NCBI GenBank assembly: GCA_017795005.1
Contig: CP051242.1
Span: 1,116,001 to 1,180,000, forward strand
Length of the DNA stretch: 64,000 nt
DNA from: Balneolaceae bacterium
GTDB taxonomy: Bacteria; Bacteroidota; Rhodothermia; Balneolales; Balneolaceae
Direction: 5' to 3'
Made by a program: the position numbers and the translations under genes. This document shows positions 16,011 to 26,254 of the stretch, piece by piece; the stretch's first letter is position 1; each line of letters starts with the position of its first letter. The notes below the pieces were generated by a model. The model was not told the DNA's origin, did no database searches, and saw nothing but the letters and a program-made list of their open reading frames with translations.

Positions 16011-19000
16011 TCAAAATATGGATGGGTCGTATGTGAAAGAAGCGAAGACAATAGTACCAATGTTTGGTCCGGCAAAGACATCGTAATAATTTTGAACTCC
16101 AAAATTGGTAACTCCAAATTTTACCATAGAGGTAATGGTTGGAATGCTAATATTAAATTGAAAGTCGAGGTGACTGTAAGACTCTATTCTTCCATCAAGG
16201 AAAGAGCTTTGCCAGTCATGCGCTGCACGATACTTGTAATTAATTTTAAAGCCTACGTCCGGGATAATTTCACGGCTCCCCCATTCAAAGTTGATTTTAA
16301 AGGGAGGTGTATTATATCCGGGAATAACGGGATCATCAGGATCTGTAAGAAGTTGAGTCCAGGTTCCGTTTGCGCCTGTAAAGAAATTTCCTGAAACGTA
16401 TCTAAGATCGAAGGCCATCCCCTGAGCCACAACATTGCTGGTAGAGTTGCTATATACGTGTATCACTTCACTTTCAGTACCGATAACAGACTGTGTAGCG
16501 GAAGCATAAAGGTCAACAGATGGGGAGGTTCTTGGCTTTACAAATCTTTTTATTCCAATAAAATCTCTGTAGTAGCTGAAGAAATAATTCAGATCAAGAT
16601 AGAGGTTTTCAGAAAAAAGCCTTCTCATACCAAACTCAAAAGCCCATACTTTTTCAGGCTTAATTTCTACCAGGTCTGATTCAGTGACTAACCCATTTTC
16701 AATAATTGGAAGAAGTGCCAGTTCTGCCTGCCTTCTTCCTCTTGGAGGTCCTTGCGAAACACCCGTATCAGGCGCGGCTAAAGAAACCTGTTGGTAATAT
16801 TCATCAACAGTCTGCTGAAAAAATGAATTATCTTGAATTTCATAGGGATCCGTGATCAGGCTTAGCCCCCCAAGCAAACGGGAAGTTCCCGTGTTAGTAT
16901 TTAAGAATTGTTCTCTGACTGTAGGGAATCTGAAACTGTTCTGCGTTGAGAAACGGAAGAACTGTATACTTGAAGCACGATAGTTAAAAGCCACTTGTTG
17001 GCTCGATGCAACAGGAAAGCTTTCATTTTTATCAAGCCGTATTGTAGCCGCCATACTTAAAGAGTTATCCAGAAACCCGGTCTCATATTGAAGAAAGCTT
17101 CCAACTTCAAAATTGGTGATGTCATTTCCAAGAGTGTCAGGATAGATGGTGCCATCCGAATCCAGATCATAGAATCTCCCTGAAGCTCCGGTAGTAAATC
17201 CGGTTTCCCCGATTTTTTGAACCATGTCAACATGGTATAGGTTCGAATTGTCCTTAATTCCGGCGCCTTCATCAAAGTCAGTAATTCGAATAAGTTCATC
17301 CACTTTTTCATCAAACCGCTCTGTTCCCGGTTCATATCTCGGAATAGCTGTACTGTTAGCTAATAAAGTTCTTCCTCCGTCGGCAAAGCGTCTTGCAGCA
17401 CTTAGACTGCCGGCAGGAATTCCTGAAGTTGCTATACCTCTTGTAAAAGCAATTTCAAAATCCCGAAACCAATCATTATCCGCTTTTGCCAGCCGGGTTA
17501 ATTCTTCCGAAAGGCGGTTTACATTGTAGGATGTACCTGAGCGTTGTGTTGTGGTGTAAGCAGAGGCTTCAAAGTTTTGGATAACCAGTGAAGTTTGCAG
17601 TTGGAATACTTCAAAATCTTGTAGTCTGATTCGACTATCACTGGTGAAGAGTGTATTAGTTATCCCATATTTCCCATCAATAGAAAATCTGGAGGAGGAG
17701 GAAAATTTATAAGCGAGTTCTGCGGCTAGTTTAGCAGTGAAGATATCGTAATCAACAAGTGCGGGTTCTTTATATCCCGTTCGGGTTGTAGGTGCAATAT
17801 CTCCTGTAGCATTCCCTTGTTCATCAACATCTGTTCTAAGAATAGCAAAACGTTCATCACTATATACGTTTACGCCATTATATCCCGCAATATTATTTCT
17901 ATCCAACGTAGCTCTACCCGGACCAATGTTATCGAAGTTATCGGCTCTCCAATCTGATCCTCTTGTAAAGCCGCCGGTAACTTTATATCCAAATTTAGAT
18001 TTAATGGTATTCGCATACCTGAATGATGCGTCGGTAATGGTACTTCCCTGTAAACCAAGGGCGGATCCTCCACCTGAATTCAAGCTATGAGCACCTGATT
18101 TTACGAGAAATGTGAGTCCGCGATCGATAAACATATCTCTAGAAGAAGTTAGTAAAACCCCATTTATAGCACTGGAGCCATACCTTGCTGATGCAGACCC
18201 AACTACTAAATCAATTGAAGAGATGTCCAACTCAGAAGGTCCGAGCAAGTTTCCAATGGGAAATCCTAATCCAGGAATTTGATTGTCTACTCCATCGGTA
18301 AGTTGAAGGAACCTGGGATTTGCACCTGTATTAAATCCTCTGGTACTTACCGATTGCATGTTCATACTCTGAGTGGCAATGTCCACTTCTCTGAGTGATG
18401 AAACCAAATCAAAAACACTAAATGAAGCTACTTGTTGAACATCTACTGAACTTACCCTGTCGAATGTTCTTGGGACACTTAATTCTTCTTCAGCTACTAA
18501 ACTAGCCTGTACTACAATTTCACCGGATTCAAATGATTGTTGTCTCATTCGGGCTTCAAAACCCGAAGTATTAGCTCTGGTAATTCGAATTATTCTGGTC
18601 TCATAAGAAACGTGGGAAATCTGAAGTTTGTATGGCAATGACATTTTAAAATTCAGATCAAAATTTCCTTGTTCGTCAGTAGCGGTGCCAATAGGCCGAG
18701 ATAGGATTACATCATCATTATCAGATAGAATTTGGACGGTTGCTAATTCAATAGGCATACTTCCTGAGAAATCGAAGATGGTACCTGAAATTGAAATTTG
18801 GGTATTCTGCGAACTGATAAAGACTTCATTAAGTAGATCCCTTTCCTCGGGGTATTCTACCAAGATATCCATTTCAAGATAGTCCGGATGTTTGAAAGAA
18901 ATATAGAAAGATCTTCCCGGCTGATTAAGGTTGATTGTTAATGGCAATGAAAACATTCCATTTTCATCAGAACGGATTTCACGGCTTGTACCTGATACTG

Positions 19001-19469
19001 ATCCGGGTCTTCCGGAATATGAAACTCTGGCTCCTGTAATCGGTTCGGAGTTTCCTCTTGATAAAAGTATCCCATTGTAATTAAAGTCGATAACTGAAGT
19101 CTCCATAACTACGGAGAGCGGCTCCCGTGTAAAAGACTGAATAGTAATTTTTTTTCCAATGAAATTGGGATGAGAAACAAGCACCCGAAAAGGGAAGGAG
19201 AAATTTAACCCTGTAAAATTGAATTCACCATTAGCATCCGTCTCAGTAATGAGTGTTGTTCCGTTAGAACTACTTAGCCCAAATAGTTCAACGGTGGCTC
19301 CTGCGATTGGTGTTCCATCTGAAGATGTGACTTTACCTGAAAAGTCTTCCGCAGAAATAGAGCTATTAAGCTCAGGATTTTCAAAATAGTGTGTACCTGT
19401 AGAATAACTCTGTGTGTTTAATAGTAATACCGTAGCGATGACCAATACGGAGAAGCGGAATAAATACAA
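16011..19469 (-). CDS. TonB-dependent outer-membrane receptor with three carboxypeptidase-like regulatory domains
   Basis: A 1152-residue outer-membrane receptor. After a Sec signal (FRFSVLVIATVLLLNTQSYS) come three successive carboxypeptidase-regulatory-like (beta-sandwich) domains: about residues 44-115 (GKVTSSDGTPIAGATVELFG), 130-215 (GNSEPITGARVSYSG) and 225-300 (ISGTIFDFSGSMPIELATVQ). A plug domain follows near residues 350-460 (RGFNTGANPRFLQLTDGVDNQ, then VVGSASARYGSSAINGVL), then a beta barrel ending in the aromatic terminus YDPSIF. Most relatives have one regulatory domain; three is unusual. Aromatic and acidic barrel strands do not reveal the substrate. No ATG lies before the signal peptide; TTG at 19469 is the best start, and the frame stays open to 19556. 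It is coupled to the following lipoprotein gene. Confidence 0.9.
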   Translation of the reverse strand: MYLFRFSVLVIATVLLLNTQSYSTGTHYFENPELNSSISAEDFSGKVTSSDGTPIAGATVELFGLSSSNGTTLITETDANGEFNFTGLNFSFPFRVLVSHPNFIGKKITIQSFTREPLSVVMETSVIDFNYNGILLSRGNSEPITGARVSYSGRPGSVSGTSREIRSDENGMFSLPLTINLNQPGRSFYISFKHPDYLEMDILVEYPEERDLLNEVFISSQNTQISISGTIFDFSGSMPIELATVQILSDNDDVILSRPIGTATDEQGNFDLNFKMSLPYKLQISHVSYETRIIRITRANTSGFEARMRQQSFESGEIVVQASLVAEEELSVPRTFDRVSSVDVQQVASFSVFDLVSSLREVDIATQSMNMQSVSTRGFNTGANPRFLQLTDGVDNQIPGLGFPIGNLLGPSELDISSIDLVVGSASARYGSSAINGVLLTSSRDMFIDRGLTFLVKSGAHSLNSGGGSALGLQGSTITDASFRYANTIKSKFGYKVTGGFTRGSDWRADNFDNIGPGRATLDRNNIAGYNGVNVYSDERFAILRTDVDEQGNATGDIAPTTRTGYKEPALVDYDIFTAKLAAELAYKFSSSSRFSIDGKYGITNTLFTSDSRIRLQDFEVFQLQTSLVIQNFEASAYTTTQRSGTSYNVNRLSEELTRLAKADNDWFRDFEIAFTRGIATSGIPAGSLSAARRFADGGRTLLANSTAIPRYEPGTERFDEKVDELIRITDFDEGAGIKDNSNLYHVDMVQKIGETGFTTGASGRFYDLDSDGTIYPDTLGNDITNFEVGSFLQYETGFLDNSLSMAATIRLDKNESFPVASSQQVAFNYRASSIQFFRFSTQNSFRFPTVREQFLNTNTGTSRLLGGLSLITDPYEIQDNSFFQQTVDEYYQQVSLAAPDTGVSQGPPRGRRQAELALLPIIENGLVTESDLVEIKPEKVWAFEFGMRRLFSENLYLDLNYFFSYYRDFIGIKRFVKPRTSPSVDLYASATQSVIGTESEVIHVYSNSTSNVVAQGMAFDLRYVSGNFFTGANGTWTQLLTDPDDPVIPGYNTPPFKINFEWGSREIIPDVGFKINYKYRAAHDWQSSFLDGRIESYSHLDFQFNISIPTITSMVKFGVTNFGVQNYYDVFAGPNIGTIVFASFTYDPSIF

Positions 19470-19605
19470 TTCTCTTAGCTTTTTAAATATATAACAAACC
19501 TTTAAAATAGAACGAATAGGTGTTATTTCATATACGTGAAAATGTAAAAAAACACATCAACTGGTTGAACCAGCATAAACAAATGTTAAATCGCAGAAGG
19601 ATATT

Positions 19606-22600
19606 TCAGGAAGATTTCTCATCAAGTTTGTTAACACTATTGTTTTCTGCATTTACCATTGAAAGAGGGACATACTTTTTAATTTCTGAAGAAGCATTCT
19701 CCCAGTCGGAAAGGATGTATTTAGCTTTTGATGAACCCGTTTCAGCCAGATAGTCTTCCAGTATGGATTTAAATCTGAAAAGGTCTGCTTCAGAAATTTT
19801 GTCCTCTCCGATATAATCGCTGTTTATTTTACTACCAGGATCTTCATACATATATAAAATGCCACCGGTCATACCAGCTCCAATATTGTCTGATGTAGAT
19901 CCAAGAATAACAACTGTTCCGTTGGTCATATATTCGCAGGCATGCAATCCCGTTCCTTCCACAACGGCGGTAGATCCACTATTTCGAACAGCAAAACGAT
20001 CTCCGGCCTGACCATGCACATAAAGGGTTCCTCCAGTAGCACCGTAAAGTGCACAGTTACCGATTATGGCATTATCCTCCGGTTTATATTTTGCATTGGC
20101 AGGTGGAACAATAACTGTTTTACCGCCACTCATAGACTTACAAACTGAGTCGTTTGCCTCGCCAATTAACTTGATATCAACATCTTTAGTCTGGAAAACA
20201 CCAAAGCTTTGTCCTGCACTTCCTGTAAATGTGAGATTAATTTTACCGGAATAAGGTTCGATGGAAGTTTTCTCCTCTCGAATACCTGCAAGTCTGGCAA
20301 CGCTTTGCCGGGAAGCCAGATGTCCAAATAGAGTTGCCATTGCAGACCGATCAGTATTGATGATCTTATACTCTCTTTCAGCATCTTCATTTTTTCCGAT
20401 GCTTTCTTTCAGGTCATGAACTAACTCGGAGTTAAGAGAGCTCACAGGTTCAGATAAACTTTCGAGATCAATTTCCTTCTTATATGCCGGAGCATTCAGG
20501 AAGAAACCAAGGTCGAGGTTAAGTTCGTTGATAAGCTCGAGATGAGTTCCATTAATGGTTAACAACTCTGTATTTCCACAAATATCCTGAAGTGATGTTT
20601 CACCTATTGTAGCGAGCATTCTACGAACGTCTTCAGCGATGTACGTCAGACCTTTAACAATATGGTCTTTATGGCCAACATACTTTGCTTTGAACTTTGG
20701 ATCATGAGTTGCAATACCTCGTGGGCAGGTATTTTTCTCACAAATCCTTGCCATAATACATCCTTCGGCAATAAGTAAGAATTTTCCGAAATCAAATTCT
20801 TCTGCTCCTAAAATGGAGGCTAGGACAATATCTTTTCCGGTTGAAAGTCCGCCATCGGTTCTGAGTATTACATGATCACGCAAATTATTTTCAACCAAAG
20901 CCTGATGTACTTCTAATAACCCGATTTCCCATGGAAGTCCGGCATGTTTCATAGAACTCAGGGAAGCGGCACCGGTACCACCTTCACCACCAGATACCTG
21001 GATGGAATCTGCACCTGCTTTTGCAACTCCCACAGCAATGGTTCCTATATTAACTCCAGCAACTAATTTTACACTAACCCTTCCATTTGGATGGATTTGT
21101 TTTAAATCGTTGATGAGCTGCTTCAGGTCCTCAATACTGTATATGTCATGAAGTGGTGGGGGAGAAATAAGATCAAAACCGGGATTAGCAAAGCGAGCCT
21201 TAGCAATATCAGCATCCACTTTAAGCCCCATTAATTGTCCACCTTCTCCGGGTTTCGCTCCCTGACAAACTTTGATCTGGATTTCCTCTCCGGAAACCAG
21301 ATATTCGGCTGTAACACCAAATCTTCCGGATGCAATTTGTTTGATGGAAGCTCCAATTCCTTCTTTAAAGTAATAGGGATTTTCACCGCCTTCACCACTG
21401 TTACATCTCCCACCGATTTCTTTCATGGCAAGAAAGATGTCCCGTTGTGACTCAGCACTAATTGCTCCGAACGACATTGCTCCAGAGCCAAATGTTTTCA
21501 GGATATGATCAACAGGCTTGACATCTTTAAGTTCAACGGGAGAATCCGATTTTTTGACATTAAATAAGTGACGAAGTGCAACAGGTTCATCTTCAAGACC
21601 AAGTTTTAAATACTCATCATAAAGCTCCATATCTGTTAGGTCAAACCCTGTTTTCTGCACTAAATCATGAATGATCTTAGTTCTGGAACTGGTCATGGAG
21701 TGCTTTTCGCCCATTTTACCACGGGCATGTTCTTTATACTGGAAACTTTTGATAGGAGAGAAGTCGCCTACGTTTTCAGTACTTAGATCTGCAGTTCTTT
21801 TAAGAACCATTTCTGCAACCTGATCAATTTCCAGTCCTCCAATCGGACTTTGAATTCCAGGGAAGTATTCATCTATAATTCCCTGCCCAAGACCCAAGGC
21901 AGAATATAATTTTGCACTTTGGTAGCTGCGAACAACAGATATCCCGGATTTAGCCATAATTTTTAACAGGCCACTTTCCAAGGCTTTAAGAAGATTACGC
22001 TCTTTAGTATTGGGGTCTAGATCTTTAAGTGTACGGTTTTCATCGTTTCGTGCAATATCAAGCGCTAAATAAGGGCACACTGCCTGAGCACCAAACCCAA
22101 TCAATGAGGCAGCGTGATGCGTACTCTTTACTTCTCCGGTATCTACAATAACGGCTGCGTTTAGTTTAAGCCCTTCATCATTTAACGAATTTACCACTCG
22201 TCTTAACGTCAATAGACTTGGAAGAGGAATTTGATCCAAATTTGATGATCTGTCTGAAAGAATCAGAATGGTATGTCCATCTTTAACCGCTTTGATAGCT
22301 TCATTTCCAATATGCTCTAGTTTCGCTTTAAAGCCTACAACACCATGTGTTCTTTTGAAAGTAGTATCAATCACATAAGGTACAACCCGATCCAGTTCGG
22401 TTCTGTTATCAATACATGAATACACAAAATCCATTTGTGCAAGACTCAAAAAAGGACTTTTGATTTCATATGCAGGAGCGGGAGGAATCAGCTCTTTTGG
22501 CTCGAAAATATTCGGCTTTTTACCAAGATAAACAGTGAGATCAGTAACAACTTTTTCCCTGATATAATCCAATGGAGGATTGGTCACTTGAGAGAAATTC

Positions 22601-24045
22601 TGGAAAAAGAAGTCAAAGAATGGCCGGGGTTCATTAGACAGAACTGCTAGTCGGGCTGTATCTCCCATAGATCCAATAGGCTCTTTTCCGGTTTCAGCCA
22701 TTGGATATATAATCTTCGAAAGATCTTCGTCAGTAAAAGAGAAAAATGCTTTTTTGTCATCAAAACGCTCTTCGATTTCTCCAACTTTTTCCGGGATTAA
22801 TTCAACTCGTGCATCAAATGGTGCGTCATAATTTTCGCGGGAGTGACTTGGATCCCGAAATAAAACGTTTCCACTCGCAAGGTCAACAGTAACCCCTCGT
22901 CCGGCATAAAGTGTGCCTTTTGCTTCAATGATGCTCTCATCTAAATTAAAAGTCCCAGCTTCTGAAGAAAGATAGAAGTGGTCTTCAGTACGAGTCCAGC
23001 GGCAAGGACGGAATCCATTTCGATCAAGACGGGCACCAATGGTATAACCGTTTGCGTAAGTAATTAGTGCAGGTCCATCCCAGGGTTCCATTGCACGACT
23101 CCAGAATTTATAAAATTTATTTCCCTCTGAAGCCGGAGGCATACAAATAGCCAGAATATCCTCCACATTAGGAATACTACTTCGGTAGCGTAAAGCTTCA
23201 ACCATTTCATTCAAACTACCGGAGTCACTGATCTTTTCTCTGGTAAGAATTTCATTTTTCTCGGCACCAATCATCTTTTCACGAGACTTCGCCCACGAAC
23301 GGTTTCCGGCAATGGTATTAATCTCGCCGTTATGTCCAATCAATCGGAAAGGCTGTGCTTTATCCCATGAAGTAGTTGTATTAGTACTGAATCGTCTGTG
23401 AAATAAACAAAAACGGGTTGTGTATTTTGGATTCTTTAAATCCAGATAAAATTCTTCCAACGCATATGATTGTGTCAAAGCTTTATAAACAATTGTCTTT
23501 GCAGACAGAGAAGTGAAGAACAGGCTGTCTTCCAGATTCGTATTAAACAGTTTTGACTTGGTAAGCTGTTTGGCAGTGTATAAACGCTTATCAAAAGAAA
23601 GCATGGTTTTTGCTCGGGGAGGACGTTTTATTACCGCATGCACAATAACAGGGACACTTTCTGAGGCACTTTCGCCTAGTACTTCTCTGTTTACAGGAAC
23701 ATCGCGGTATTCTAAAATGTCGAGTCCGAATAAAGCAAAAGTCTGCTCGAAGATTTTAAGTGCTTTTTGTTGCTTTGATTTATCCCTTGAAAGGAATAGA
23801 GTGGCAACTGCTACGGTATCTTGCTCATAACCTAACATATCAAAAGGGATGTCAGTCATGATTCCGGCACCATCACCTGTTAATCCATCGGCTGCACAAG
23901 CTCCACGGTGTTCTACACAACGAAGCGCATGCAATCCTTCCAACAAATGTTTATTACTGTATTCCTGATGTCGGCTAACAACAAATCCAACTCCACACGC
24001 CGATCTCTCCGGGCCTGTATACCTAAATTTTTTTTGACTGTCCAT
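19606..24045 (-). CDS. gltB: glutamate synthase, large subunit
   Basis: This enzyme makes two glutamates from glutamine and 2-oxoglutarate. The 1479 residues match full-length GltB. In order: N-terminal class II amidotransferase domain with nucleophile Cys at residue 17 (ERSACGVGF, so about 16 residues should be cleaved off), the central domain, and the FMN-binding synthase barrel (GSMSFGAISAE-like 'GAMSFGAISAESQRD', 'GGRCNSGEGGE', 'QVSGGEGGTGA'). Iron-sulfur cysteines follow in 'CIMARICEKNTCPRGIATHD', and a C-terminal GXGXG beta-helix (GNCALYGATGG) ends it. No gltD small subunit is adjacent, so either gltD is elsewhere or the enzyme takes electrons from ferredoxin. A 136-base spacer without a gene separates it from the TonB receptor. 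Confidence 0.96.
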   Translation of the reverse strand: MDSQKKFRYTGPERSACGVGFVVSRHQEYSNKHLLEGLHALRCVEHRGACAADGLTGDGAGIMTDIPFDMLGYEQDTVAVATLFLSRDKSKQQKALKIFEQTFALFGLDILEYRDVPVNREVLGESASESVPVIVHAVIKRPPRAKTMLSFDKRLYTAKQLTKSKLFNTNLEDSLFFTSLSAKTIVYKALTQSYALEEFYLDLKNPKYTTRFCLFHRRFSTNTTTSWDKAQPFRLIGHNGEINTIAGNRSWAKSREKMIGAEKNEILTREKISDSGSLNEMVEALRYRSSIPNVEDILAICMPPASEGNKFYKFWSRAMEPWDGPALITYANGYTIGARLDRNGFRPCRWTRTEDHFYLSSEAGTFNLDESIIEAKGTLYAGRGVTVDLASGNVLFRDPSHSRENYDAPFDARVELIPEKVGEIEERFDDKKAFFSFTDEDLSKIIYPMAETGKEPIGSMGDTARLAVLSNEPRPFFDFFFQNFSQVTNPPLDYIREKVVTDLTVYLGKKPNIFEPKELIPPAPAYEIKSPFLSLAQMDFVYSCIDNRTELDRVVPYVIDTTFKRTHGVVGFKAKLEHIGNEAIKAVKDGHTILILSDRSSNLDQIPLPSLLTLRRVVNSLNDEGLKLNAAVIVDTGEVKSTHHAASLIGFGAQAVCPYLALDIARNDENRTLKDLDPNTKERNLLKALESGLLKIMAKSGISVVRSYQSAKLYSALGLGQGIIDEYFPGIQSPIGGLEIDQVAEMVLKRTADLSTENVGDFSPIKSFQYKEHARGKMGEKHSMTSSRTKIIHDLVQKTGFDLTDMELYDEYLKLGLEDEPVALRHLFNVKKSDSPVELKDVKPVDHILKTFGSGAMSFGAISAESQRDIFLAMKEIGGRCNSGEGGENPYYFKEGIGASIKQIASGRFGVTAEYLVSGEEIQIKVCQGAKPGEGGQLMGLKVDADIAKARFANPGFDLISPPPLHDIYSIEDLKQLINDLKQIHPNGRVSVKLVAGVNIGTIAVGVAKAGADSIQVSGGEGGTGAASLSSMKHAGLPWEIGLLEVHQALVENNLRDHVILRTDGGLSTGKDIVLASILGAEEFDFGKFLLIAEGCIMARICEKNTCPRGIATHDPKFKAKYVGHKDHIVKGLTYIAEDVRRMLATIGETSLQDICGNTELLTINGTHLELINELNLDLGFFLNAPAYKKEIDLESLSEPVSSLNSELVHDLKESIGKNEDAEREYKIINTDRSAMATLFGHLASRQSVARLAGIREEKTSIEPYSGKINLTFTGSAGQSFGVFQTKDVDIKLIGEANDSVCKSMSGGKTVIVPPANAKYKPEDNAIIGNCALYGATGGTLYVHGQAGDRFAVRNSGSTAVVEGTGLHACEYMTNGTVVILGSTSDNIGAGMTGGILYMYEDPGSKINSDYIGEDKISEADLFRFKSILEDYLAETGSSKAKYILSDWENASSEIKKYVPLSMVNAENNSVNKLDEKSS

Positions 24046-24376
24046 CCTGGTCCTGGTTTCTTAAAGAGAGTGATAAACAGTAAATAGCATAAAAATTTCG
24101 GGTTTGTCAAACTTTTGGAAATTTCTAAAAACAGAGTTTGAACTAAATAAGTAAGGATTTTAGATGGAATTTGTAGGGTTATCCGTACTTATGAAGGAGG
24201 GTATTATGAAATTCAATTTTGGAAAAGCGCTTTCGGAAAGAATTGCTGTTCATTATTTATTTAGGATTTTAAATAATATTACCTAAATAAATAAAATTGA
24301 AATTTTTTTCTAATTAGGTTGGTCATCCCGCATCAAGTGCGGGATGACAAGCTTCACTTTATTAAGTAAACGAAAC
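24046..24376. other. intergenic region with two hairpins between gltB and hisF
   Basis: No gene is visible in these 331 bases. An AT-rich inverted repeat lies at 24254-24293 (TATTTATTTAGG and CCTAAATAAATA around 16 bases). A dispersed intergenic hairpin lies at 24320-24346 (GTCATCCCGCA and TGCGGGATGAC around TCAAG). The first could be a regulatory site upstream of gltB, the second a repeat unit that may also stop hisF transcription. Confidence 0.5.
24320..24346. repeat. GTCATCCCG-type intergenic hairpin
   Basis: A perfect 11-base stem with a 5-base loop. Variants of the same element, with different stems but the same GTCATCC ends, occur near 5093, 5162, 7482, 51808, 51890 and 54640. Confidence 0.75.
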
Positions 24377-25132
24377 TCAAATCCGAACAGAAATTCCTTT
24401 TTTAGACATTTCCGACTTAAGATCTGATATTTCGATTTCTTTGAAATGAAAAATACTTGCGGCAAGAACTGCATCTGACTTCGCAATTTCTACAGCATCA
24501 ATACAATGCTGAATAGTTCCGGCGCCACCGCTTGCAATTACAGGAATAGATACAAGACTATTCACTTTTTGAAGAAGCTCTATATCAAAGCCGCTTTTAG
24601 TACCGTCGCGATCCATACTTGTAAGTAGAATTTCACCGGCACCTCGTTCTTCCACTTCTTTCATCCAGGCTAAAGCATCCAACCCGGTGTCTTCTGTTCC
24701 TCCTTTCACAAATACATTCCAGGTATGGTTGGTTTTTTTAGCATCAACAGCTGCAACTATAGCCTGAGCTCCAAATGCTTCGGATGCCCTGTTTATTAAT
24801 TCCGGATCCCGAACAATACTGCTGTTTAAGGAAACCTTATCCGCCCCGGCTTTCAGTAGTTCTTCAATTTCGTCTACGGTTTTAATCCCGCCACCTACAG
24901 TAAAAGGTATATTGATATGTTTAGCTATTCTGGTAACCAGCTCAACCAGTGTTTTTCTTTTTTCCAGAGTAGCAGTGATATCCAGGAAAACCAGCTCATC
25001 AGCTCCTTCTTCAGAATACCGTTGTGCAAGTTCAACCGGATCACCTGCATCCCGTAGCTCCAGAAAGTTCACTCCTTTTACGGTTCTGCCGTCTTTTATA
25101 TCGAGGCATGGAATGATTCTTTTTGTGAGCAT
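24377..25132 (-). CDS. hisF: imidazole glycerol phosphate synthase, cyclase subunit
   Basis: HisF is the TIM-barrel subunit that combines ammonia from HisH with PRFAR to form imidazole glycerol phosphate and AICAR. From the ATG at 25132 the protein has 251 residues, the normal length, and starts [20 protein letters not shown] with the catalytic D11. The second catalytic Asp is in '[12 protein letters not shown]', and phosphate loops are seen in FTVGGGIK and VIASGGAGT. The frame opens six codons earlier with a TTG, but the ATG fits the family start. No hisH is adjacent. Confidence 0.95.
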   Translation of the reverse strand: MLTKRIIPCLDIKDGRTVKGVNFLELRDAGDPVELAQRYSEEGADELVFLDITATLEKRKTLVELVTRIAKHINIPFTVGGGIKTVDEIEELLKAGADKVSLNSSIVRDPELINRASEAFGAQAIVAAVDAKKTNHTWNVFVKGGTEDTGLDALAWMKEVEERGAGEILLTSMDRDGTKSGFDIELLQKVNSLVSIPVIASGGAGTIQHCIDAVEIAKSDAVLAASIFHFKEIEISDLKSEMSKKGISVRI

Positions 25133-25231
25133 AGTTCTTGGTTTGAGCAATTAACAATTATAGACATAAAGTTAACACTTCTTTTACATTGTTTTGAAGA
25201 AAGGATGGTATTGTTATAACAAAGGTGGTCT

Positions 25232-26089
25232 ATGAATTATGAAATCACATCGCTGGAAGGGTCAGGTAAGGAAATTATCCAAAGGGTAATTAATGCTCGC
25301 GACTCTCAATTACTTATTCCTCCAAAACTGAGGGATCAGGAGTTAACTATTCCCGAAGTCCCCAATGATGGGAAGTACATTGGACTTTTCTCCAGTGGAA
25401 CTACTTCACAACCAACCTGCATCTGGAATAGATTCGATCACCTTGAGTTGAATGCCGTCAGATCAGCCGCTGCTTTCGAAATAAAACCACGAGATGTGCT
25501 TTTAATGATGGCGCTACCCTGGCATGTCGCTGGATTTTCCTGGATGTTAATGGCTGAGTATCTGGATTCAGATTATTTCTTTATTACTACTCAAAAAGGG
25601 GAACATAATTTTTGGCTTAAGACTGTTCAGGATATCCAACCGGATTATTTATTGACGGTACCTGCAGTGCTTAAGTCACTTTACGGGGAAGACTGGTTTG
25701 TAGAAAATGTCGCTTATGGGGGCTATCCGATTTTGCTTGAAGACTACAAACAGCTTTCACCTCATTGCAGTTACATGTATCAGGGCTACGGTCAAACTGA
25801 AGCTGGTGGACTTATTTCATCCTATAAAAGAAGAAGTACCGTACTACCTTTTGAAATGGAAAATTTCTGTAATGGAATACCTATAGAAGGAGTGGAATTA
25901 ACCTGTATTGGAACAAAGGAAAGTCCAGAGCCTATTCTGATCACATCCGAAACAGCCTTTACTACAGAAACCTACCATTCAGGTGATGTAGGATTTAAAG
26001 ACGAGAAAGGGAATATCTATGTAGTGGGAAGATCAACTGATTTAGCAAATAACAGGGAGCCCAGAAAGAAAGAATTGCTCGATAACTAA
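25232..26089 (+). CDS. very short ANL-superfamily adenylate-forming enzyme (MenE-like)
   Basis: Only 285 residues, although ANL acyl-CoA synthetases usually have 450 or more. Present in order: the phosphate loop LFSSGTTSQP (residues 51-60), the A4-like WHVAGFSW, the A5 motif YGQTEAGG (about 187-194) and the A7/A8 region YHSGDVGFKDEKGNIYVVGRSTD. It begins almost at the phosphate loop, without most of the first subdomain, and stops right after the hinge, without the C-terminal domain that normally carries the catalytic Lys. It could be a minimal o-succinylbenzoate-CoA ligase-like enzyme, a fatty-acid binding relic, or a degraded copy. Codons read cleanly to the stop, and the ATG at 25232 has a GGTGG about 7 bases upstream. 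Confidence 0.75.
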   Translation: MNYEITSLEGSGKEIIQRVINARDSQLLIPPKLRDQELTIPEVPNDGKYIGLFSSGTTSQPTCIWNRFDHLELNAVRSAAAFEIKPRDVLLMMALPWHVAGFSWMLMAEYLDSDYFFITTQKGEHNFWLKTVQDIQPDYLLTVPAVLKSLYGEDWFVENVAYGGYPILLEDYKQLSPHCSYMYQGYGQTEAGGLISSYKRRSTVLPFEMENFCNGIPIEGVELTCIGTKESPEPILITSETAFTTETYHSGDVGFKDEKGNIYVVGRSTDLANNREPRKKELLDN

Positions 26090-26179
26090 CCGCCCATAAA
26101 ATTCAGACGAAAAAAGCTTTCAAATAGATGGCAAAGGTCTTAACTTTGCAGCCTTTCGCAAATCACTTGCGGATGAGTC

Positions 26180-26253
26180 GGGCCCATAGCTCAGTTGGTT
26201 AGAGCAGTCGACTCATAATCGATTGGTCGGGGGTTCAAGTCCCTCTGGGCCCA
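26180..26253 (+). tRNA. tRNA with CAT anticodon, probably tRNA-Ile2 (lysidine type)
   Basis: Acceptor GGGCCCA/TGGGCCC, D arm GCTC/GAGC, anticodon stem GTCGA/TCGAT around CTCATAA, T arm GGGGG-TTCAAGT-CCCTC, discriminator A, no encoded CCA. The loop CTCATAA inside a GTCGA stem is what I know from the minor tRNA-Ile whose C34 becomes lysidine; elongator Met usually has TTCATAC or similar. Automated callers often label it tRNA-Met. Confidence 0.85.
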
Positions 26254-26254
26254 C

